Below are positions 26,965 through 36,073 of a DNA stretch of 64,000 nucleotides, one piece after another. The position numbers were made by a program, and so were the translations under genes. The stretch is from Sphingomonas sp. S2-65 (lineage in GTDB: Bacteria; Pseudomonadota; Alphaproteobacteria; Sphingomonadales; Sphingomonadaceae), in contig NZ_CP090953.1 in the NCBI RefSeq assembly GCF_021513175.1, positions 1,607,001-1,671,000 on the forward strand, in the 5' to 3' direction. How positions within the stretch are numbered: the stretch's first letter is position 1; each line of letters begins with the position of its first letter. The notes beneath the pieces are model-generated. The model saw nothing but the letters and a program-made list of their open reading frames with translations, had not been told where the DNA came from and ran no database searches.

Positions 26965-27630
26965 CTACCCCAGCACCCGTGTCACGAAATCGGACCCAAG
27001 CTGCAGCCCGGCCGGATCGACGCTGTGCCCCAGCCCGCGCGACACATGCCCCTCGATCGGGAAGCCCAGGCGCTCCAGCTCACTCACCGCATGATGGTAC
27101 GCCGACACCGGCACCACCGGATCGGCATCGCCATGCACCAGCAGCACCGGCGGCTTGCTGCGCACGGCATCCGCCTCCAGCGACGGTCCGGCGATCATCC
27201 CGGAATAGCCCAGGATCCCCGCGACCGCGCGCGCACGCCGGACCCCGACATGCAGCGCCATCATCGTCCCCTGGCTGAAGCCGGTCAGCACCAGCCGGTC
27301 GTCGCTCAGCCCATGCTTTGCCAGCAGCCCATCCAGATAGGCATCGAGCACCGGTGCAGCCCGCGCGGCGCCCGCCGCCAGCGCCGCACGCGAGAGATCC
27401 TGCAGCCCCCACCATTGGTACCCGCCCGGCGCCCCGTAACAACGCTCGGGCGCGTTCGGGGCGACGAACAGCGTGTGCGGCAGCATCCGCTGCCACATAG
27501 GCGCGAAGGAAAGGAGATCGGCTCCGTTCGAACCATAGCCGTGCAGCAGCACGACCACGGAGTCGGGCTTACCACCCGAAGCAGGAAGGCGCTTGGGCCC
27601 GTCGAGTTGCGGCATGGCCGACTGCTGCAT
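26965..27630 (-). CDS. Carboxylesterase/phospholipase-type serine hydrolase
   Basis: A 221-residue alpha/beta hydrolase of the Est/acyl-protein-thioesterase type. It shows the oxyanion loop LLHGYGSNGADL, the nucleophile elbow GFSQGTMMA, the acid VHGDADPVVP and the catalytic His in RGLGHS. All three triad positions are present. It probably acts on short acyl esters in the cytoplasm; the substrate is unknown. Confidence 0.9.
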   Translation of the reverse strand: MQQSAMPQLDGPKRLPASGGKPDSVVVLLHGYGSNGADLLSFAPMWQRMLPHTLFVAPNAPERCYGAPGGYQWWGLQDLSRAALAAGAARAAPVLDAYLDGLLAKHGLSDDRLVLTGFSQGTMMALHVGVRRARAVAGILGYSGMIAGPSLEADAVRSKPPVLLVHGDADPVVPVSAYHHAVSELERLGFPIEGHVSRGLGHSVDPAGLQLGSDFVTRVLG

Positions 27631-27832
27631 GAACTATCACCGGAGATTGCTTGGGCGGAGGCAAGATTGCCGAACGGGAGCGGACTGACGCGGGTGCAAT
27701 GCTTCAAGCGGAGGGGAAAGGGCAATGCCGATGAGGTTACCGCGACGCCGTGGTCGACAGACTTGGACGCTGATCGGTCCCGGCCTTCGCTTCACGGCGC
27801 CACCGCGTGACATCGGCTTCTTGATGGTGCGC

Positions 27833-28408
27833 TTAGCTTTCTGCCGCGTGGGCAAAGCGGCGGTCGGGTACCAGCCACAGGGCGATGACCGCGACGTACA
27901 GGCCGATGGCGACCCACCGGCTGACATAAGCGAGCGGGACCGCCGCGACGTACAGCGCAATGCTGCCCCACCCCTTCCAGTCCCTGCCGATCGCGCGTGC
28001 GATGCGCGAGTTCTTGCCGTTGCAGGCGATGATCGCGCGTTCAGTGAGCGTGTAGCCGATCGCCGCCAGGCCGAGCACGATGCCGTAGCAGGCAGTGGCG
28101 CCGGGCGAGAACGCGCTCTCGTCGAGCCAGCGGATCACGAAGGGCACAAGACTCAGCCAGAAGAGCAGGAACAGGTTCGCCCACAGCACGCGGCCGTCCA
28201 CCCGCTCGGTGATGTGCAGGAGATGGTGGTGGTTGTTCCAATAGAGCCCGACATTGATGAAGGCGAGCACATAGGCGAGCAGCAACGGCATGCTGCCGCT
28301 CAGATCGGCAAGATTGCCCCCGGCCGGCACCTTCAGCTCCAGCACCATGATCGTGATGATGATCGCGATCACGCCATCGGTGAATGCCTCTAACCGTCCC
28401 GGCCGCAT
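27833..28408 (-). CDS. TMEM175-type potassium channel family protein
   Basis: A 191-residue membrane protein. The first segment RLEAFTDGVIAIIITIMVLELKVP carries the conserved F-x-DGVxAI motif of TMEM175/DUF1211 channels. The following segments include LLAYVLAFINVGLYWNNHHHLLH, which is the N-H-H-H-L motif of the family. Bacterial members form tetrameric K+-selective channels. The ATG at 28408 gives the family start; the frame is open further upstream. Confidence 0.85.
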   Translation of the reverse strand: MRPGRLEAFTDGVIAIIITIMVLELKVPAGGNLADLSGSMPLLLAYVLAFINVGLYWNNHHHLLHITERVDGRVLWANLFLLFWLSLVPFVIRWLDESAFSPGATACYGIVLGLAAIGYTLTERAIIACNGKNSRIARAIGRDWKGWGSIALYVAAVPLAYVSRWVAIGLYVAVIALWLVPDRRFAHAAES

Positions 28409-28553
28409 GCAATGGCTCCTCTTCCGAACACCGCAGAGTTCAGTGCGGGCGATCGCGCGCCGGCTCAACCGAAACTTGCAGCGTCGCTGTGCACGATGTT
28501 GCGGGCGAAACAAAAGCAGGTACGAGACGGAGAACTCCCGATCCGCGCCGAGA

Positions 28554-31013
28554 ATGACCGACATGCCCAGCACGCGCTACCGCTTCGGCGCCTTCCTACT
28601 CGAGACGCCGCAACTGCGCCTCACCCGCGACGGAGAGCCGGTGAAGCTCGGCGGACGCGCGCTCAACCTGCTGGCCGCGCTCGCCGAAGCCCAAGGCGCA
28701 CTCGTCCCGCGCGACGCGCTGATCGCGCGGGTGTGGCCCAACCAGGCGATCGACGAGACCGCGCTGCGGGTGCACCTCTCCGGCGCGCGCAAGGCGATGG
28801 GGCAGGATGGCGGCAGTCCGATCATCGTGGCCGAACCCGGGCGAGGCTATCGGCTGGGAATCGCCGTGACCCGCGAAGAGGATAACCCGCAGCCGGAGGT
28901 TGGCCTCCCGGCGCGCGCCCGGCTGCCGGGGCGGATCGGGAAACTGTTCGGGCGGGACGCAGTGACCGCTGCATTGGCCGGCGAACTGGTCGAGCGCCGG
29001 TTCCTCTCGCTGGTGGGACCCGGCGGGATCGGCAAAACGACCGCAAGCCTGGCGATCGCGCAAGCGGTGGCGGAGCGCGGCGACCTGGACGCGTGGTTCG
29101 TCGACCTGGCACCAGTCGGCGACGGCACCTTGGTACTTGCGACGATCGCCACCAAGCTGGGCATCCCGGCTTCGGGAGCCGACCTCGCTGACCGTATAGC
29201 CGCGCGCCTGGCTGAACGGCCGGCAGTTATGCTCCTCGACAATTGTGAGCATCTGGTTGACGCCGCGGCAGTCGTCGCGGAGGCTCTGCTGCACGGGGCG
29301 CCCAACCTGCTGCTGCTCACCACCAGCCGTGAGCCGCTGCGGGCCGAGGGCGAGTGGGTCCACAGGATCGCCGCGCTCGAATTCCCCGGCGATGCGGAGC
29401 GCGCGAGCGTCGACGCGGTGGCGCGGTGCTCCGCGACGGCCTTGTTCGCCGAGCGCGCCTCGGCGGTGAACAAGGGTTTCGCCGTAGACGCGCACAATGC
29501 GCCGGCCATCATCGATATCTGCCGGCAATTGGACGGGATTCCGCTTGCGATCGAACTGGCCGCGGCGCGCAGCGACACCATGACGCCGCAGGCGATCGCC
29601 GCCGGTCTGGACGACCGGTTCGCGCTGCTCACGCGCGGGCGGCGCACCGCGCTTCCCCGCCACCGCACGCTGCGCGGGGCGCTGGACTGGAGCTATGACC
29701 TGCTCGATCCGCCGATGCGGGCATTGCTCGATCGGCTGTCGCTGTACCGCGGAGACTTCGATGCGGATCGGGCCCAGCGGATGGCCGACGGCGCCGGCAT
29801 CCTGCCGCCGGCTGCCGAAGACATGGTGGCCGAGCTGGTAGCGAAATCGATGGTCGTGGCGTCGGTGACATCCGCGGGGGCGCGCTACCGGCTGTTGGAC
29901 ACGACGCGGCATTACGGGCTCGAACGCTTGACCGCGTCGGGCGCGATCCAGGCGGCCCGGCGCGATCATGCGCACATCATCCTGCGCGGGCTGGGCGACA
30001 GCGCGGCGGCATGGGAAGGCAAGGCGCCGCGCGAGTGGCTGGCCGAATATAGCGCGCAGATCGACGATGTCCGCAGCGCGATCACCTGGGCCAGCGGCAC
30101 GGACGGCGACGCCCTGCTCGCGGCAGAACTGGTGATCGCGGCGGCACCCTTGTGGTTCCACCTGTCGCTGCCGGGCGAGTTCCTGAAACATGCCGAGGCC
30201 GCCATCGCCGTGATGGACGCAGGCGGCGTCGATCCGTCCCGCCAGGTCGAGCTGCTGTCGGCCTATGGCCACGGGCTGTGGCACACCCAGGGCCCCGTTC
30301 CTGCCATGGCAGAAGCCTTTGCGCGCGCACTGGCCTTGGCCGAAGAAATGGGATCGCCGGCGCTGGCGCTGCGTGCGCTCTGGGGTGTCTGGGCGCAGCG
30401 GATCCTGGACGGGCACTATGCCGAGAGCCTGGCGCTCGCGCAGCGTTTCGACGCGGCAGTCGGTGCCGAAGGCGCCTTGGGAGACCGGCAGACGGCGGCG
30501 CACATGCTGGCGCTGTCGCATCATTTCTCGGGCGACCACGCTCGAGCCATGGCGATGCTGGAGCGCGTCATGGCGGGCGACGCCGTGCCGGAGCGGGCAA
30601 ACCACGCCAACCATGCCCAGATCGACGGAAAGATCGCCGTGATGAGCCTGTTGATGCGGCTCTACTGGATGCGCGGCGACCTGGACGGTGCGCTCGCCAT
30701 CGCGCGCGAGTGCGCCCAGGATGCGGCGCGCATCGATCATGCGCTGTCGGTCTGTTACGGGCTGGCGGTCGGCTGCATTCCCGTTGCGATCGCTGCGGGC
30801 GAGCCCGTGCTCGCCGCGGCCTGGATCGACGCACTGGCCGACCGTACCGAGCGCCACGGCCTGGATCATTGGGGCGCGTTCGTGTCGGGCTATGCGCGCG
30901 CACTGGGCAAGGACGCCCCCTTGCCTGCCTGGATCAGCGGGATGCAGGCAGAGATGTTCGCAGTCGCTTTGGACCCAAAGGCCGCCGTGCCCTGGCGGCG
31001 CGAACCGGCTTAA
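28554..31013 (+). CDS. Winged-helix transcriptional regulator with AAA-type ATPase and TPR-like region
   Basis: An 819-residue protein. Residues 1-105 form an OmpR-type winged helix (RYRFGAFLLETPQLRLTRDGEPVKLGGRALNLL...GYRL). A nucleotide-binding domain follows: GPGGIGKTTAS near residues 157-164, Walker B PAVMLLDNCEHL, and the sensor LLLTTSREPL. The C-terminal half is alpha-helical repeat-like. This is the arrangement of AfsR/MalT-like STAND regulators that oligomerise on a signal. It is divergent from the TMEM175 gene and precedes a hydrolase-like gene by about 100 bases. Its target is unknown; the operon at 32283-39474 is a plausible one. Confidence 0.85.
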   Translation: MTDMPSTRYRFGAFLLETPQLRLTRDGEPVKLGGRALNLLAALAEAQGALVPRDALIARVWPNQAIDETALRVHLSGARKAMGQDGGSPIIVAEPGRGYRLGIAVTREEDNPQPEVGLPARARLPGRIGKLFGRDAVTAALAGELVERRFLSLVGPGGIGKTTASLAIAQAVAERGDLDAWFVDLAPVGDGTLVLATIATKLGIPASGADLADRIAARLAERPAVMLLDNCEHLVDAAAVVAEALLHGAPNLLLLTTSREPLRAEGEWVHRIAALEFPGDAERASVDAVARCSATALFAERASAVNKGFAVDAHNAPAIIDICRQLDGIPLAIELAAARSDTMTPQAIAAGLDDRFALLTRGRRTALPRHRTLRGALDWSYDLLDPPMRALLDRLSLYRGDFDADRAQRMADGAGILPPAAEDMVAELVAKSMVVASVTSAGARYRLLDTTRHYGLERLTASGAIQAARRDHAHIILRGLGDSAAAWEGKAPREWLAEYSAQIDDVRSAITWASGTDGDALLAAELVIAAAPLWFHLSLPGEFLKHAEAAIAVMDAGGVDPSRQVELLSAYGHGLWHTQGPVPAMAEAFARALALAEEMGSPALALRALWGVWAQRILDGHYAESLALAQRFDAAVGAEGALGDRQTAAHMLALSHHFSGDHARAMAMLERVMAGDAVPERANHANHAQIDGKIAVMSLLMRLYWMRGDLDGALAIARECAQDAARIDHALSVCYGLAVGCIPVAIAAGEPVLAAAWIDALADRTERHGLDHWGAFVSGYARALGKDAPLPAWISGMQAEMFAVALDPKAAVPWRREPA

Positions 31014-31114
31014 CGACTCTTCACGACGCTTAACTCGCGGGCCCGTCCGGGCACCGGCATATCCCTCCTTGCCAAGTCGGTCCCCCACCGGCGCGAAGGT
31101 CAAGGAAGAAGCCC

Positions 31115-31960
31115 GTGTCCCCACCCGTCTCCCGCATCAACCCCGAGCCCCTGCGGATCGCGCCTGCCTCCGCGCATCCGCAGCTCGATCCGGCGGTGCA
31201 GTCGTTCCTCGACCGGTGGGAAGAAGGCGCGGAGACGCCGGCACGCGACGCGCCGGTACCCGACATCGCCCTGATCCATCCGGCCGCGGCAGAGCGCACC
31301 CTTCCGCTCTATCTCTACCTCGAAGTCCCCTCCGACCGCGCCGAGGACCGCACCCCCGCGCTCCAGGCATTGGCCGACCGTGCCGGCGTGGCCGTGCTGC
31401 GGCACATGGTGCCGCTCGGCGCAGACCTGCACACCACCCGTGCCGCGCTGCATCAGACGGTGGAGCGGATCGCCGCAGACGCTGCCCAGCTCGATCCCGC
31501 ACGGATCGCGATCGGTGGCGACGGGCTGGGCGCAGCGGTGGCGCTGGCCGTGGCGGCCAACCCCGCGCTGCCACGATGGCCGTTCCGCCTGCTCATCCTC
31601 GCGACGCCGATCCTCGGCCCGCGCACCGACGTATCGGGCACCGCCTGGCTGACGGCGGAGCGCGCCGCGATGCTCGCCGCCTATGCCGAGCCCATCGCGG
31701 CCGACGCCAACATTCTGCCGCCGATCCTGGTCCTCACGGCGGAAGCGGACCCGTTCCGCGATGCCGCCGAGGCGCTCGCCCGGCGCTTGATGGCCGACGG
31801 GGCGGACGTGTCGGCGATCCGCACGATCGGCACCATTCACGATTTCACCTGGCTGCCGCCGCTGCGCGACGCGCCCGGATCGCTCGACGCGGCCCGGTTG
31901 ATGGCAGGCGCCCTGCACCATCGTCTTCACGCCTGCGAGGAAAAGAGCCAGTCATGCTGA
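31115..31960 (+). CDS. Alpha/beta-hydrolase-fold protein lacking its nucleophile
   Basis: A 281-residue protein resembling the HSL/acetyl-esterase branch. The position of the nucleophile elbow GDSAGG is occupied by GDGLGAAVAL (around residue 134), so the catalytic Ser is replaced by Gly. The HGGG oxyanion block is absent (LYLEVPSDRA). The Asp (TAEADPFRD) and a His (IHDFTWLPP) positions remain. It is therefore likely a non-catalytic relative, perhaps a binding or sensory partner of the upstream regulator. The start is GTG at 31115, with AAGGAAGAA upstream. Confidence 0.75.
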   Translation: MSPPVSRINPEPLRIAPASAHPQLDPAVQSFLDRWEEGAETPARDAPVPDIALIHPAAAERTLPLYLYLEVPSDRAEDRTPALQALADRAGVAVLRHMVPLGADLHTTRAALHQTVERIAADAAQLDPARIAIGGDGLGAAVALAVAANPALPRWPFRLLILATPILGPRTDVSGTAWLTAERAAMLAAYAEPIAADANILPPILVLTAEADPFRDAAEALARRLMADGADVSAIRTIGTIHDFTWLPPLRDAPGSLDAARLMAGALHHRLHACEEKSQSC

Positions 31961-32166
31961 TGCCCCTGAACACGCCCGGGCGATCCGCCGCGTCGTCGAA
32001 CGATCTGCCCACCCGCCTCCTGATCGGCTTTGCCGGCATCGCGCTGGTGGTGCTGGTCTGCATCGCACTGGGCAACCAAGGCACGCTGGCGCTGCTGATC
32101 TTCCTCTATCTGAGCGGTCTGGCGCTCGTGCTGCGGGCGATGTGCGCCTCGCACGACGGCGCCTGA
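31954..32166 (+). CDS. Small membrane protein
   Basis: A 70-residue protein with two hydrophobic segments (LLIGFAGIALVVLVCIALG and LALLIFLYLSGLALVLRAM) joined by a short turn. It overlaps the preceding gene's end by 7 bases, so it is translationally coupled. No family recognised. Confidence 0.6.
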   Translation: MLMPLNTPGRSAASSNDLPTRLLIGFAGIALVVLVCIALGNQGTLALLIFLYLSGLALVLRAMCASHDGA

Positions 32167-32175
32167 CCATTCAAC

Positions 32176-32211
32176 AATATCGAACGAATAGGTCGATCTT
32201 ATCGGGATATT
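32176..32211. promoter_or_regulatory. AATATC/GATATT dyad upstream of the catabolic-type operon
   Basis: AATATC (32176-32181) and GATATT (32206-32211) form an inverted repeat separated by 24 bases. TATCG occurs in both halves as a direct repeat. It lies about 70-105 bases before the first gene of the operon at 32283. It is a candidate operator, perhaps for a LysR- or winged-helix-type regulator. Confidence 0.45.
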
Positions 32212-32282
32212 CGGGAGAAACGGCGCTGCCTAACGTCCAGTCAGTCGCTGAAACATCGCATCACCAACGAAGGGAACCCACC

Positions 32283-32942
32283 ATGACCATCACCGCCACC
32301 GCCACCCCGGGCAAGTCGCTGCTCTCGCCGAGCGACCACACTCTGATCCTCATCGACTTTCAGTCGCAGATGGCCTTCGCCACCAAGTCGATCGCGGCCG
32401 AAGTACTGCGCAACAACGCGGCGTTGGTGTCGCACGCTGCGGCGTCGTTCAATGTCTCCACGATCCTGACCACCGTTGCCGAGAAGAGCTTTTCCGGCCC
32501 GATGTTCGACGAGATCACCGACGCATTCCCGGGTCAGGCGATGCTCGACCGTACGTCGATGAACACCTGGGAAGACGCCGCGGTGATCGAGGAAGTGAAC
32601 CGGATCGGCAAGGAGCGGATCGTGTTCGCCGGCCTGTGGACCAGCGTCTGCATCGTCGGCCCCGTCGCTTCGGCGATCGATCAGGGCTTCGACACCTACT
32701 TCATCGCCGATGCCTGCGGCGACATCTCGCCCGAGGCGCATGAACGTGCGGTGCAGCGGATGATCCAGCTCGGCGCGAAGCCGATGACCTCGCTCCAGTA
32801 TCTGCTCGAGCTGCAGCGCGACTGGGCCCGCACCGAAACCTACGACTCCACCACCGGCATCGCGAAGAAGTGGGGCGGCGCCTACGGCCTGGGCATATCA
32901 TACGCAAAGATGATGTTCGGCGCCTCCGAAGCCAGCCACTGA
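32283..32942 (+). CDS. Isochorismatase-family cysteine hydrolase (YcaC-like)
   Basis: A 219-residue protein. The Asp is in LILIDFQSQM and the nucleophile Cys is in GLWTSVCIVG; the C-terminal insertion WARTETYDSTTGIAKKWGGAYG is typical of the YcaC branch. The natural substrate of this branch is not known. Start ATG at 32283. It is the first gene of a co-directional run up to 39474 and follows the AATATC/GATATT dyad. Confidence 0.88.
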   Translation: MTITATATPGKSLLSPSDHTLILIDFQSQMAFATKSIAAEVLRNNAALVSHAAASFNVSTILTTVAEKSFSGPMFDEITDAFPGQAMLDRTSMNTWEDAAVIEEVNRIGKERIVFAGLWTSVCIVGPVASAIDQGFDTYFIADACGDISPEAHERAVQRMIQLGAKPMTSLQYLLELQRDWARTETYDSTTGIAKKWGGAYGLGISYAKMMFGASEASH

Positions 32943-33012
32943 TCTGCCCCACGGAGGCCGCGCCCCGGCCTCCCCAGCCATCCTCACCCACGTTTTTTCG
33001 GAAGGTTTTACC

Positions 33013-33849
33013 ATGAGCACCATCACCACCCAGGACGGCACCGAGATCTTCTTCAAGGATCTGGGGCCCAAGGACGCCCAGCCGATCATGTTCCACCATG
33101 GCTGGCCCTTGTCCTCGGACGATTGGGACACGCAGATGCTGTTCTTCCTCGCCAACGGCTTCCGCGTTGTGGCGCATGACCGCCGCGGCCATGGCCGTTC
33201 TGCCCAGGTCGCCACCGGCCACGACATGGATCATTATGCCGCCGACGCGGCAGCGGTGGTCGAGCATCTCGACCTGAAGAACGCCGTGCATATCGGCCAC
33301 TCCACCGGCGGCGGCGAAGTCGCCCGCTACGTAGCCAAATACGGCCAACCGCAGGGCCGCGTCGCCAAGGCGGTGTTGGTGAGCGCGGTGCCGCCGCTGA
33401 TGGCGAAGACCGACGCCAATCCCGACGGCCTGCCGATCGAGGTGTTCGACGGCATCCGCGCCGGGCTTGCCGCCAACCGCGCCGAGCTGTTCCGCGACTT
33501 CGCCTCGGGGCCGTTCTACGGCTTCAACCGCCCGGGCGCGAAGGTGAGCCAGGCGGTCATCGACAATTGGTGGCGCCAGGGCATGATGGGCAGCGCGCTC
33601 GCCCATTACGAGGGAATCAAGGCGTTCTCCGAAACCGACCAGACCGAGGATTTGAAGGCGATCACCGTGCCGACCCTCGTCCTCCAGGGCGATGACGACC
33701 AGGTGGTTCCGTTCAAGAACGCCGCCGTCCGCCAGGCCGAGCTGCTGCAGAACCCGACGCTGAAGATCTATCCCGGCTTCTCGCACGGCATGCTGACCGT
33801 CGATGCCGCGGTGATCAACGCCGATCTGCTCGCCTTCATCCGCGCCTGA
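33013..33849 (+). CDS. Alpha/beta hydrolase, non-heme haloperoxidase/arylesterase type
   Basis: A 278-residue hydrolase. The oxyanion loop is HHGWPLSSDDW, the nucleophile elbow is GHSTGGGE, the Asp is in LQGDDDQVVP, and the His in PGFSHG. This set is the one seen in cofactor-free haloperoxidases/arylesterases. The real substrate is not known. GGAAGG precedes the ATG by about 6 bases. It is preceded by the isochorismatase-like gene and followed by XapX. Confidence 0.9.
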   Translation: MSTITTQDGTEIFFKDLGPKDAQPIMFHHGWPLSSDDWDTQMLFFLANGFRVVAHDRRGHGRSAQVATGHDMDHYAADAAAVVEHLDLKNAVHIGHSTGGGEVARYVAKYGQPQGRVAKAVLVSAVPPLMAKTDANPDGLPIEVFDGIRAGLAANRAELFRDFASGPFYGFNRPGAKVSQAVIDNWWRQGMMGSALAHYEGIKAFSETDQTEDLKAITVPTLVLQGDDDQVVPFKNAAVRQAELLQNPTLKIYPGFSHGMLTVDAAVINADLLAFIRA

Positions 33850-33873
33850 ACCACACGCCGAGGAGTTCCCAGG

Positions 33874-34113
33874 ATGAAGCCATACCTCATCTCGCTTGCC
33901 GCCGGGTTGCTGGTCGGCATCGTCTACAGCCTCCTCGGCGTCCGTTCGCCGGCACCGCCGACCATTGCCCTGGTCGGCCTGCTCGGCATCCTGCTTGGCG
34001 AGCAGGCACTGCCGCTCGCCAAGCGGCTCGGCTCGCGGCACGAAACCGTCGCCTATCTTCGCACCGAATGCACCGAGCATGTGCTCGGCCGGCTGCCCGG
34101 CGACCAGGCATGA
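33874..34113 (+). CDS. XapX domain protein (DUF1427)
   Basis: A 79-residue membrane protein with two hydrophobic helices: SLAAGLLVGIVYSLLGVRSPAPPTIALVGLLGILLGEQA, which is the XapX domain pattern. The domain often accompanies hydrolases and amidohydrolases. The final four bases overlap the next start. Confidence 0.85.
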   Translation: MKPYLISLAAGLLVGIVYSLLGVRSPAPPTIALVGLLGILLGEQALPLAKRLGSRHETVAYLRTECTEHVLGRLPGDQA

Positions 34114-36044
34114 GCCTCACTCGCCGCCAGACGCTTGCCGGCGTCGCCGCCACCGCCCTCACCGCCCCGCTCTACGCAAGGACCCCGCTCATGGCCGCCA
34201 CCGACCTGATCCTCGTCAACGCCAAGGTCACCACGCTCGACCGCGAGAACCCGCAGGCCGAGGCGATCGCCATCCGCGACGGCAAGTTCCTGGCGGCGGG
34301 CAGCGAGGCCGAGGTGCGCGCCGCCGCCGGTCCCGGCGCTACCGTGATCGACGCCGGCCGCCGCCGGGTGATCCCCGGGCTGATCGACAGCCACATGCAC
34401 ATCATCCGCGGCGGGCTGAACTACAATATGGAGCTGCGCTGGGACGGCGTGCCGACGCTGGCCGACGCGATGGCGATGCTCAAGCGCCAGGTCGACAACA
34501 CGCCCGCGCCGCAATGGGTGCGCGTGGTCGGCGGCTTCACCGAGCACCAGTTCGCCGAAAAGCGCCTGCCGACGATCGCCGAGCTCAACGCCGTCGCGCC
34601 CGATACGCCGGTGTTCATCCTCCACCTCTACGATCGCGCGCTGCTCAATGCCGCCGCGCTGCGGGTGGTGGGCTATACCAAGGATACGCCGAACCCACCG
34701 GGCGGCGAGATCGTGCGCGACGCCGCCGGCAACCCGACCGGGCTGCTGCTCGCCCAGCCCAATGCGACCATCCTCTATTCGACGCTGGCCAAGGGCCCGA
34801 AGCTGTCGCCGGACTATCAGCTGAATTCCACGCGCCACTTCATGCGCGAGATGAACTCGCTCGGCGTGACCGGCGTGATCGACGCCGGCGGCGGCTTCCA
34901 GAACTATCCCGAGGATTACGACATCATCGGCAAGCTCCACGACGAGGGGCTGCTGACGCTGCGCATCAGCTACAACCTGTTCACCCAGAAGCCGAAGGAA
35001 GAGCTGGCCGATTTCTCCGGCTGGGTGAAGCAGGTCTCGCCGGGCCAGGGGGACGACACCTATCGCCACAATGGCGCGGGCGAGATGCTGGTCTATTCCG
35101 CCGCCGATTTCGAGGATTTCCGCGTCGAGCGCCCCGACATGCCCCCCAGCATGGAAGGCGATCTGGAGCCGGTGATCCGCCTGCTCGCCGAGCATCGCTG
35201 GCCCTGGCGGCTGCATGCCACCTACGACCAGACGATCGGCCGCGCGCTCGACGTGTATGAAAAGGTCAACCGCGACATTCCGCTGACCGGCATCAACTGG
35301 TTCTTCGACCATGCCGAGACGATCAGCGACCGCAATATCGACCGCATCGCTGCGCTGGGCGGCGGCATCGCCGTGCAGCACCGCATGGCCTATCAGGGCG
35401 AATATTTCGTCGAGCGCTACGGCGCCAAGGCGGCCGAGCGCACGCCGCCGATCGCCAAGATGCTCGCCGCCGGCATTCCCGTCGGCGCCGGCACCGACGC
35501 GACCCGCGTCGCCAGCTACAACCCGTGGGTTTCGCTCAACTGGCTCGTCACCGGCAAAACCGTCGGCGGGCTGGGCCTCTATCCCAGCGCCAACCGCATG
35601 AGCCGCGAAAAGGCGCTGCGCATGTGGACGCACGAGAACACCTGGTTCTCGAGCGAAGTCGGCAAGAAGGGGCAGATAAAGGCCGGCCAGCTCGCCGATC
35701 TGGCGGTGCTTACCGGCGATTATTTCAGCGTCTCCGAAAGCGAGATCCCGCATTTGCGCTCGGCGCTGACGATGCTCGGCGGCAAGGTGGTTTACGGCGA
35801 GGGCGAGTTCGCGCCGCTGTCTCCGCCCATGCCGCGGCCGATGCCCGACTGGTCGCCGGTCGCGACGTTCGGCGGCTATCACCGCGATCCCGCCAACGAC
35901 GCCAAGCTCGCCAGCGCGTGCGGCTGCGCCTCGGCCTGCGGCGTCCATGGCCACGACCATGCCGCGGCGCTGGGCGCCAGCGTCCCTGCCGCCGATGTCC
36001 AGAGCTTCTGGGGCTCGCTTGGCTGCGGCTGCTGGGCCGTCTGA
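34110..36044 (+). CDS. Tat-exported amidohydrolase (YtcJ-like) with Cys-rich tail
   Basis: A 644-residue metal-dependent hydrolase. The N-terminus TRRQTLAGVAATALTAPLYA is a twin-arginine signal. It has the N-terminal metal motif DSHMHI, the beta-sandwich LILVNAKVTTLD, and a late Asp metal site in GAGTDATR. The C-terminal 40 residues contain ACGCASACGVHGHDH and GCGCWAV, a CxC/His cluster unusual for this family and fit to bind a metal. It starts within the end of XapX (ATGA). The substrate is unknown. Confidence 0.88.
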   Translation: MSLTRRQTLAGVAATALTAPLYARTPLMAATDLILVNAKVTTLDRENPQAEAIAIRDGKFLAAGSEAEVRAAAGPGATVIDAGRRRVIPGLIDSHMHIIRGGLNYNMELRWDGVPTLADAMAMLKRQVDNTPAPQWVRVVGGFTEHQFAEKRLPTIAELNAVAPDTPVFILHLYDRALLNAAALRVVGYTKDTPNPPGGEIVRDAAGNPTGLLLAQPNATILYSTLAKGPKLSPDYQLNSTRHFMREMNSLGVTGVIDAGGGFQNYPEDYDIIGKLHDEGLLTLRISYNLFTQKPKEELADFSGWVKQVSPGQGDDTYRHNGAGEMLVYSAADFEDFRVERPDMPPSMEGDLEPVIRLLAEHRWPWRLHATYDQTIGRALDVYEKVNRDIPLTGINWFFDHAETISDRNIDRIAALGGGIAVQHRMAYQGEYFVERYGAKAAERTPPIAKMLAAGIPVGAGTDATRVASYNPWVSLNWLVTGKTVGGLGLYPSANRMSREKALRMWTHENTWFSSEVGKKGQIKAGQLADLAVLTGDYFSVSESEIPHLRSALTMLGGKVVYGEGEFAPLSPPMPRPMPDWSPVATFGGYHRDPANDAKLASACGCASACGVHGHDHAAALGASVPAADVQSFWGSLGCGCWAV

Positions 36045-36073
36045 TCCCCTCCCCTTCTTCAGGAGTTTTCGAG

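Noticed and set aside
27631..27832. Open plus-strand frame between the esterase and TMEM175 genes
   Set aside because: It is composed of the mirror of the TMEM175 gene and shows no ribosome site or domain; the gap appears empty.
28596..31124. Antisense open frame of 842 codons over the STAND-type regulator
   Set aside because: The plus strand has clear winged-helix and P-loop motifs; the minus frame shows none.
34053..35960. Antisense open frame of 635 codons over the amidohydrolase
   Set aside because: The plus strand has the Tat signal and metal motifs; the minus frame is compositionally biased only.
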